The notes under the pieces: model-generated | Databases searched by the model: none | What the model was told of the DNA's origin: nothing | Seen by the model: the letters and a program-made list of their open reading frames with translations, nothing else | Translations under genes and position numbers: made by a program | DNA from: Prevotellaceae bacterium | GTDB lineage: Bacteria > Bacteroidota > Bacteroidia > Bacteroidales > UBA932 | Direction of reading: 5' to 3' | Length of the DNA stretch: 10,521 nucleotides | NCBI GenBank assembly: GCA_031259805.1 | Contig: JAIRKX010000030.1 | Location: 1 to 10,521 of the forward strand | Shown here: positions 1-5,075 of the stretch, piece by piece | How positions within the stretch are numbered: the stretch's first letter is position 1 | How the letters are laid out: each line of letters begins with the position of its first letter

Positions 1-605
1 TTACCCGCGAGCCGCTCGCCAGCCAGTCGGCGCAACTCGAAGAGCTTTTCTCCCGTATCGGCGCGCGTCAGGACTTGCAGGACGCCATGGCAACCCTCGA
101 CCTCTCCGGGGTGTGGACAACGCTTGTAACCGCCGACACCACGTTTAACACGCTCTACGACCAGCGCCTTGAAGAGCAGGCATCCGCCGCCGCACCTTCC
201 GCTACAAGCATTAAAGATACGGTGGTGAAGGATTATGATGATCTGTGTACAACCGTCGAACAGACGATATCGACGCTGCCCTCGCCGGCGCTCGAACTGC
301 TGTTCGGCCAGATGGATCTGCTGCGTAAGAAATACGCCGCCCGTCACCCGTCGAAACTCGACCCGTCGGTAACGACCGTCGAGCCGATACCGGCGCAGGC
401 GTATACCGGACGCCCGGTAACACCGCTGCCGCGCGTGTTCTTCAAAACCGGCGAGCAGACCATCGAACTGCACTTTGCACAGGATTTCACCGTTACTTAC
501 AACAACAACGTCGAAATCGGCGAAGCCACCCTTATCATCCACGGCAAAGGCCAGTACAGCGGCCAGCGTATCACGACGTTCTATATCGTCGGAAGCGAAG
601 CGTAG
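1..605 (+). CDS. DUF6261-like protein with C-terminal Ig-like beta repeat (3' part)
   Basis: The frame is open from base 3 to the stop at 603-605, giving at least 200 residues; the start lies upstream, so this is the C-terminal part only. The first ~125 residues are a helical, Ala/Leu/Asp/Glu-rich region with phrases such as LYDQRLEEQ and VVKDYDDLC that resemble DUF6261, a Bacteroidota family of unknown function. From about residue 138 (QAYTGRPVTP) to the end there is a short beta domain with the pattern YTG..VTP, DFTVTYNNN, IGEATLIIHGKGQYSG and FYIV. This closely follows the bacterial Ig-like repeat found on many surface proteins, whose usual pattern is YTG, DYTVSYKNN, GKGNYKG, F.I. DUF6261 proteins normally end after the helical part, so this looks like a fusion. 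A strong terminator follows. The Ig-like call is firmer than the DUF6261 call. The role is unknown; it may be a structural or binding protein. Confidence 0.65.
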   Translation, partial: TREPLASQSAQLEELFSRIGARQDLQDAMATLDLSGVWTTLVTADTTFNTLYDQRLEEQASAAAPSATSIKDTVVKDYDDLCTTVEQTISTLPSPALELLFGQMDLLRKKYAARHPSKLDPSVTTVEPIPAQAYTGRPVTPLPRVFFKTGEQTIELHFAQDFTVTYNNNVEIGEATLIIHGKGQYSGQRITTFYIVGSEA

Positions 606-608
606 AGG

Positions 609-629
609 TTAATTGTTAATTGTTAATTG
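609..629. repeat. Heptad tandem repeat, 3 x TTAATTG
   Basis: Three perfect copies of TTAATTG begin 4 bases after the stop codon of the preceding gene. This is one of several period-7 repeats at gene junctions in this window. Confidence 0.9.
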
Positions 630-652
630 AAAGTGGGTGAAAGGGTGAAATG

Positions 653-687
653 CGCGGCCGGTATCGATACCGGCCGCGTTTGTTTTG
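653..687 (+). terminator. Rho-independent terminator after the DUF6261-like gene
   Basis: Bases 653-678 form a perfect 26-bp palindrome, very GC-rich at its base (CGCGGCCGG) and centred on ATCGAT. It is followed on the plus strand by TTTGTTTTG. The minus-strand flank is not T-rich, so it serves the plus-strand gene ending at 605 rather than lnt. Confidence 0.8.
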
Positions 688-708
688 TAGGGGACTTGTC
701 TGAACTTT

Positions 709-744
709 GATTTTTGTGATTCGTGTGATTTCTTTGATTGCTAT
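709..744. repeat. 9-bp periodic repeat, GATT plus 5 bases, four units
   Basis: Four consecutive 9-base units start at 709, 718, 727 and 736 and read GATTTTTGT, GATTCGTGT, GATTTCTTT and GATTGCTAT. GATT is fixed and the other five positions are variable but T-rich. It lies between the convergent ends of the first gene and lnt. No function is recognised. Confidence 0.7.
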
Positions 745-766
745 TAATCCCCTACGGGGAAGGTTA

Positions 767-829
767 GTTGAAAGTTGAAAGTTGAGAATTGTTAGTTCTT
801 AGTTCTTAACTCTTAGTTCTTAACTCTTC
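767..829. repeat. Heptad repeats overlapping the 3' end of lnt
   Basis: GTTGAAA, GTTGAAA, GTTGAGA (767-787) are followed by GTTCTTA, GTTCTTA, ACTCTTA, GTTCTTA, ACTCTTC (795-829), all in 7-base steps. The second array covers the lnt stop codon (813-815) and encodes its last few residues, so array length could alter the C-terminal tail of Lnt. Confidence 0.85.
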
Positions 830-2387
830 GTTTCCCGACCGCCGCATACAGCCCAATCAGCAGCGCGACGAAGCACGCGATACGGCCGATAAAATCGCCG
901 TGGCGGACATAGAATGTAAGGTGCTCGTTGGCATTGAGTGTGCCGGACAATGTGGTGCGTTCCCACCATCCGGTGGCGGCGTCGATCTCGCCGCGCTGGT
1001 TGACAATCGCCGAAATCCCCGTATTGGCGCTGCGTGCAATGCTTCGCCGCGTTTCGATGGCACGCAGCGACGCATAGGTCAGATGCTGCCGGTAGCCGGG
1101 CGTATCGTCCCACCAACCGTCGTTGGTAATAATGCTCATCACATTAGCGCCCTTGCGGACATACTCCGTATAATAGCGACCATACACCGACTCGTAGCAA
1201 ATCGCCGTACCGATACGGAAACGCCCGTCGACCGACGGAAACGCCTCGCGCTCTTCCTGCGTACCGTAGTTGCCCACGTAGCCGCCCAAGTCGAGCGAAA
1301 GCGATTTCAGGAACGAGAAAAACTGCGGGTAGGGCGTTTTCTCGACCAGTATCACCAATTTCGATTTATGATAAACGGGAATGCTACCGGTGCGGTCAAT
1401 TTGCATCGACGCATTGAACACATCGTATGCGCCGCCGTCGGTCTCGCGAGCGGTGATAGAGCGCGGCTCATCCGGCAGATAAAAATAAATGCTCGTCATG
1501 CCGGTAATAAAATGTACCGACGGATGCCGCGCTACAAAACGTCCGATAGCCCGCACCGCCCCGTTTTGCCCGATGGTATTCTCCGCAATTCCGTCGATAG
1601 CGGTTTCCGGCGCAATCACATAGTCGGTCAGCGAATCGGTAGCGGTTTCGGCCAGCGAAAGCAGAATGTCCAACTGCTCCCCACCGCTCATCCCATTAAA
1701 TTTCTCGTGATAGGGGTCGATATTCGGTTGCAGAATCGCCACACGGCACGGGTTCACGACCTCTTTATACGTATAAAACCGGATGAGCGATGCGGTGATG
1801 GGCGCCATCACCAGCAGCCCGGCGAGGGTTAGCGTCAGCGCCCGATGTTTTTTAGAGGCCATGCGTCGCACAGTAATAATATGAAACAGCGTCAAATTAA
1901 CTAACCACACCCACAGCGATCCGCCGAGAACGCCCGTATACTCGTACCACTGCACCAGATGAATGTCTTTGGCAAGGCCGTTACCCAGCACCAGCCACGG
2001 CCACGAAATTTCGGCGTCGAAATAAAAATACTCCCACGCCAGCCACAGCGCCACCAAAAAAGCATGGCCAACCACATTATTAGTCTTCCGCTTTACCCAT
2101 CGGAACAGGGCAAATACCAGAAACATCTGCCACGCATTACCGACGATTGCGCCCACCGCGCCGGCCATCGTAGCATGCGAAATCCAATACGTATCGATGG
2201 CATTCCATACGATGAATGTCAGTGCATAATATTTCCAGCAGCCGCGTGCGCGCCGTAGCGCAAAATCGTGTTCCAGCGCCAGCAGCGGCACAAAAGCCAC
2301 CCATAGCAGGATGCCCGAAAACGGCGTATACCAAGGTAAAGCGAGCAGTACGGCGCTCAATAGCGAAAGAAGTAAATGACGACGCAT
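813..2387 (-). CDS. lnt: Apolipoprotein N-acyltransferase
   Basis: This 524-residue inner-membrane enzyme carries out the last step of lipoprotein maturation, moving an acyl chain from a phospholipid to the N-terminal diacylglyceryl-cysteine of apolipoproteins. The N-terminal ~205 residues contain several hydrophobic helices (from residues 5, 55, 80, 107, 155 and 183). The carbon-nitrogen hydrolase (nitrilase-type) domain follows. Its catalytic triad is visible: Glu261 in APETAID, Lys341 in VYHKSKLV and Cys397 in TAICYES; Glu349 (LVEKTPYP) matches the further essential Glu of E. coli Lnt. The motif ITNDGWW (419-425) and the SANTG segment (453-457) are typical. A last membrane helix lies at about 500-518. 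Length is normal for the family. The ATG at 2387 lies 19 bases after the permease stop, suggesting one operon. The last codons are made from a heptad repeat. The identification is secure. Confidence 0.95.
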   Translation of the reverse strand: MRRHLLLSLLSAVLLALPWYTPFSGILLWVAFVPLLALEHDFALRRARGCWKYYALTFIVWNAIDTYWISHATMAGAVGAIVGNAWQMFLVFALFRWVKRKTNNVVGHAFLVALWLAWEYFYFDAEISWPWLVLGNGLAKDIHLVQWYEYTGVLGGSLWVWLVNLTLFHIITVRRMASKKHRALTLTLAGLLVMAPITASLIRFYTYKEVVNPCRVAILQPNIDPYHEKFNGMSGGEQLDILLSLAETATDSLTDYVIAPETAIDGIAENTIGQNGAVRAIGRFVARHPSVHFITGMTSIYFYLPDEPRSITARETDGGAYDVFNASMQIDRTGSIPVYHKSKLVILVEKTPYPQFFSFLKSLSLDLGGYVGNYGTQEEREAFPSVDGRFRIGTAICYESVYGRYYTEYVRKGANVMSIITNDGWWDDTPGYRQHLTYASLRAIETRRSIARSANTGISAIVNQRGEIDAATGWWERTTLSGTLNANEHLTFYVRHGDFIGRIACFVALLIGLYAAVGKRRVKN

Positions 2388-2393
2388 AATAGT

Positions 2394-2414
2394 GATGAAT
2401 GATGAATTAGATGA
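2394..2414. repeat. Heptad repeat at the permease/lnt junction
   Basis: GATGAAT, GATGAAT, TAGATGA run in 7-base steps and span the stop codon of the permease (2407-2409). Two units are perfect and one is partial. It fills most of the 19-base gap between permease and lnt. Confidence 0.6.
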
Positions 2415-3165
2415 ACAGTAGCTTTACGGCAAATGCACCGAGCAGCGCTATCAGCAGCCAGCGGATAATTTGCGGTTTCCAGTTCACGGCGAACTTAACG
2501 CCGAGGTAGGCCCCGAAAGCCTGTCCTGCGGCCTGTAAAAGTCCTATATCGTAATGGAGTTTGACCTTATCGGCAAACAGTATGAAAATAAGTAGCGCCG
2601 CCACCGTCGTAAACAGCACGACAAATACTTTAATGGCATTGGCCGTAAGTAAATCATAACCTGTCCCAAGGATTAACAGAATCAGCAAAAAATAACCGAT
2701 GCCGGCCTGCAGGAATCCGGCATAGACGCCCAGCAGTAAATATACAATATACATCCACCATTTCATTTGCGGCATGGTGGTTACTTTGTTTTTTAGCCAT
2801 TTTTCGGGTTGCAGGAACACCACCGGCAGCATCAGCGCCAGCAATACGCCTGTCGCCTGCCGGATAATCCCGACCTCGACATGTACCGCTATCAGCGCGC
2901 CGGCGACAGTACCGATAACCAACGGTACAGCCGGACGCAAGCCCCACGACCATTCGAACGCTTTCTTTTTCTTAAACTGCCACGAAGCGACAATACTTTG
3001 AAAAAGGAAGCCTAAGCGGTTGGTTACATTCGCTTCATTATCGGGCATGACCATCATCAGCACCGGCAGGGTAATCAGCGAGCCGCCGCCGGCCAGCGTA
3101 TTGATAATGCCACACAGGATGCCGCTGATTAATACCATTACATATTGCCAAACCGAGAAATCCAT
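2407..3165 (-). CDS. TSUP (TauE/SafE, formerly DUF81) family membrane permease
   Basis: This 252-residue very hydrophobic protein has about eight predicted membrane segments. The family's internal duplication is visible. The first repeat is GIINTLAGGGSLITLP at 19-34, followed by a helix; the second is GVYAGFLQAGIGYFLL at 146-161 followed by NAIKVFVVLF. The Gly-rich re-entrant motif with a preceding helix is the hallmark of TSUP proteins, which carry sulfite, sulfonates or other small organosulfur anions across the inner membrane. The substrate cannot be read from sequence, and no sulfur-metabolism gene is nearby. Length fits the family (about 250). It is upstream of lnt with a 19-base gap, so co-transcription is likely, although the functions do not obviously connect. 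A terminator-like hairpin lies 14 bases upstream of its start codon. Confidence 0.88.
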   Translation of the reverse strand: MDFSVWQYVMVLISGILCGIINTLAGGGSLITLPVLMMVMPDNEANVTNRLGFLFQSIVASWQFKKKKAFEWSWGLRPAVPLVIGTVAGALIAVHVEVGIIRQATGVLLALMLPVVFLQPEKWLKNKVTTMPQMKWWMYIVYLLLGVYAGFLQAGIGYFLLILLILGTGYDLLTANAIKVFVVLFTTVAALLIFILFADKVKLHYDIGLLQAAGQAFGAYLGVKFAVNWKPQIIRWLLIALLGAFAVKLLFI

Positions 3166-3174
3166 AACTTTTTA

Positions 3175-3202
3175 CGCAAAAATGCCGGCGTAACCGGCAT
3201 TT
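3175..3202 (-). terminator. Hairpin terminator after the T9SS protein, close to the permease start
   Basis: A 9-bp perfect stem, AAATGCCGG (3180-3188) with CCGGCATTT (3194-3202), encloses the loop CGTAA. On the minus strand the stem is followed by a short T run (five T including the stem end). It lies about 46 bases after the T9SS gene stop and 14 bases before the permease ATG. It may instead be a leader hairpin of the permease. Confidence 0.6.
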
Positions 3203-3248
3203 CTGACAAATTTTAAAATACAAATATTATGAAAAACAAAGAGCACAA

Positions 3249-4277
3249 TCAATCTTTAATTAGAGTCTTCGTATAGACTTTGTCGTCAAACAGTAGTCGT
3301 ACCACATACATCCCTGCAAAGTCCGCCGAAATCGGATTATAGGTAATATGCTGCACACCGTTTTGTTTTTGGTTTTTAACCAGGAAGGTTATAAATTGCC
3401 CCGACGCCGTGTAGAGCGCAATATTCACCGTCGTTTCTTTTTCCAGCGTATAAGTCAAATGGAAATACGAATTGTAGGGATTCGGGTAGATGGTATATTT
3501 GATGTCTACCGCCTCTTCCTGCGCGGGTTGGGACGCATCGGCAATCACCGGCGTGGCCGTGTTGCTCGCCAGCTTTTCGGCAGTGTAGAACGATTCGGTA
3601 ACGGTTTTGGTTTCTCCGTTCTCATACGAATAGGAAATTTCCCACGTAACAAGTACCGGATAACGGTACTCCGGCGCATACCAGAGGTATTTCACCGTTT
3701 CGATATGTACATGGCTGCAAAGCGATTCCACATAGCTTTCGCGCGTTTTCACACGGAGTACATTATGGAGCGTTACGTCGTTCGGCAACCGCAACACGCC
3801 ATAAGCGTCGGCCTCGGACGAAAAACTGCCCGCAATCGTTCCCGCATGGGACAGGTTGGCGCCATAGTAGCAATGCCCGTTAAAATCGCCGGCCAACCGG
3901 CTTCCATAACCGAACGGGTATTTGATTTTGGTAATTGGCTTTTCGAACTCAATCGTGCGTCCCGTACTAACGTAGCCTTCATATACGTTCGCATACTCGT
4001 TGCAAGTATAGGTGAACTTGCTGCCATCGGCCGATGTTACTTTCAGTTTCCCTGCTTCCCCGTTGTCAATCGTTTCGACACGTTGTGGGTCTATGGGCGA
4101 CACATTGCGGAAGTCCCATACCTGTTTCGCCCCGGCATCGCCCGGCGACAGGTATTCCACTTTTTGCATTCCATGGTTTTCACCGGCCCTCAACCCGTGT
4201 GTCTGATAGGTTAGGACAGGTTGCGCCGCTAATGCTGCCGGCGCAAACAATAACATTGAGAATAGTACTTTTTTCAT
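3249..4277 (-). CDS. Exported protein with T9SS type A sorting domain
   Basis: A 342-residue secreted protein. The start is placed at 4277, not at an in-frame ATG 33 bases upstream, because translation from here begins with a classic signal peptide (MKKVLFSMLLFAPAALA, cleavage near residues 17-18, leaving a Gln near the mature N-terminus) and a promoter lies at 4308-4339. Residues 20-255 form a beta-rich domain I cannot assign to a named family. A linker around 240-257 leads to the C-terminal sorting domain, about 261-342. Its type A signature includes YPNPYN (264-269), LYTASGQ (288-294), and AGMYVVRL followed by the final KTLIKD. This domain directs the protein through the type IX machinery to the cell surface or outside. 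It has its own promoter and a downstream hairpin, so is probably monocistronic. The cargo function is unknown. Confidence 0.88.
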   Translation of the reverse strand: MKKVLFSMLLFAPAALAAQPVLTYQTHGLRAGENHGMQKVEYLSPGDAGAKQVWDFRNVSPIDPQRVETIDNGEAGKLKVTSADGSKFTYTCNEYANVYEGYVSTGRTIEFEKPITKIKYPFGYGSRLAGDFNGHCYYGANLSHAGTIAGSFSSEADAYGVLRLPNDVTLHNVLRVKTRESYVESLCSHVHIETVKYLWYAPEYRYPVLVTWEISYSYENGETKTVTESFYTAEKLASNTATPVIADASQPAQEEAVDIKYTIYPNPYNSYFHLTYTLEKETTVNIALYTASGQFITFLVKNQKQNGVQHITYNPISADFAGMYVVRLLFDDKVYTKTLIKD

Positions 4278-4307
4278 ATAACTTGTAGTTTTTCGATAAA
4301 TGAATTG

Positions 4308-4339
4308 CAAAAATAAGTGATTAATTTAAATTATCCAAA
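4308..4339 (-). promoter_or_regulatory. Bacteroidota-type promoter of the T9SS protein gene
   Basis: On the minus strand, TTTGG (4339-4335) is followed after exactly 19 bases by TATTTTTG (4315-4308), an exact match to the TTTG / TAnnTTTG pattern of the primary sigma factor in Bacteroides. It lies about 30 bases upstream of the chosen ATG at 4277 and supports that start. Confidence 0.75.
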
Positions 4340-4360
4340 TTTTCTTTTGTCAAATGGGCA

Positions 4361-4395
4361 TAAAAAAACCTGATGTTTATAACTTACATCAGGTT
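4361..4395 (-). terminator. Rho-independent terminator of the DUF805 gene
   Basis: A perfect 10-bp stem, AACCTGATGT (4367-4376) and ACATCAGGTT (4386-4395), encloses a 9-base loop. On the minus strand it is followed by a run of T's (complement of the A run 4362-4368). It begins 21 bases after the DUF805 stop codon. Confidence 0.88.
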
Positions 4396-4416
4396 CTCTT
4401 ACAATATAAAATTGCT

Positions 4417-4776
4417 TCAGGCTATTTTTTTCGGATCTGGACCGTATTCATTATCGCCTTCGTTGCCTTCGAGTATCATCAGCACTAAAAGCCAAATACC
4501 ACCAATCACAGGCACAAAAACAATAAAAATCCATGGCCAGTCTTTTCCTGTATCATGCAATCTTCTTACAGTGAGCGCTAAGCTCGGCAGGAATAAAGCT
4601 AATGAGTACAAGAATAATACAATAAGCCATCCATCCATTTTAATGAGAGGCATCAATATCAGCGATAAAACTGATAGAATAACATTGGCCAAATAAAATA
4701 ACCAATACTCTTTCCGGCGTGCGCGGCCGGAAAATTCTACATACTTCTTCAGAACATTTGTGTAATTGTTGATCAT
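4417..4776 (-). CDS. DUF805 family small membrane protein
   Basis: A 119-residue inner-membrane protein with the complete set of DUF805 signatures: FSGRARRKEYW at 15-25, the conserved RRLHDTGKDWPW at 71-82, and the C-terminal GDNEYGPDP at 107-115. Three to four hydrophobic helices lie between them (about 26-45, 49-68 and 82-102). The family (E. coli YhaH/YhaI are members) is widespread but has no established biochemical role. Length is typical. The gene stands alone, with its own candidate promoter about 105 bases upstream and a strong terminator immediately downstream, so it is probably monocistronic. Confidence 0.93.
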   Translation of the reverse strand: MINNYTNVLKKYVEFSGRARRKEYWLFYLANVILSVLSLILMPLIKMDGWLIVLFLYSLALFLPSLALTVRRLHDTGKDWPWIFIVFVPVIGGIWLLVLMILEGNEGDNEYGPDPKKIA

Positions 4777-5075
4777 AAAAACTCGTTTTTTTAGTTTATT
4801 CCTACTCGTATGGCTTTTCGGTTACGCCCCATTTTTAGTTAGGTATCGGATTCCTAATTTTTCTTTATCTTAATGGGTGCAAAGATAAACTCTTTTTCAC
4901 TACTAAGAAAACACCTGCAAGATAAACTTTTCAACACAGGGTTAATAATGGCGGTTAATGCTTTGTTGATAACGACAAAATAGCTTAGTTTATAGCCGGT
5001 TGAAACGATGAAAATAATGTATTACATTGTTAAAAAGCAAGGAGCTTATACCTTATTTATGGATTAAACCGGCGT
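4777..5075. other. Gap holding the DUF805 leader and promoter
   Basis: This 299-base AT-rich gap between the nuclease stop and the DUF805 start has no convincing ORF. It holds the DUF805 promoter candidate at 4880-4887 and a leader of roughly 100 bases. There is also a small TTAGG/CCTAA hairpin near 4839-4857 and a GGTTAAT direct repeat about 13 bases apart near 4940-4960. No clear terminator for the nuclease gene is visible. Confidence 0.6.
4880..4887 (-). promoter_or_regulatory. -7 box of the DUF805 gene
   Basis: The minus strand reads TATCTTTG, a perfect TAnnTTTG box, 103 bases upstream of the DUF805 ATG. No exact TTTG is seen at the -33 position, so the call rests on the -7 box and context. 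Confidence 0.5.

Noticed and set aside
900..1832. 310-codon plus-strand open frame opposite lnt
   Set aside because: It lies fully antisense to a gene with clear catalytic residues, its translation is Arg/His-rich with no recognisable domain, and it has no promoter or start signal. It is a shadow of codon bias.
3348..4214. 288-codon plus-strand open frame opposite the T9SS protein
   Set aside because: It is antisense to a gene with a signal peptide and sorting domain, Arg-rich and without any known motif.
4278..4310. In-frame ATG 33 bases upstream of the T9SS protein start
   Set aside because: It would bury the signal peptide behind 11 residues, and that ATG overlaps the -7 box of the promoter.
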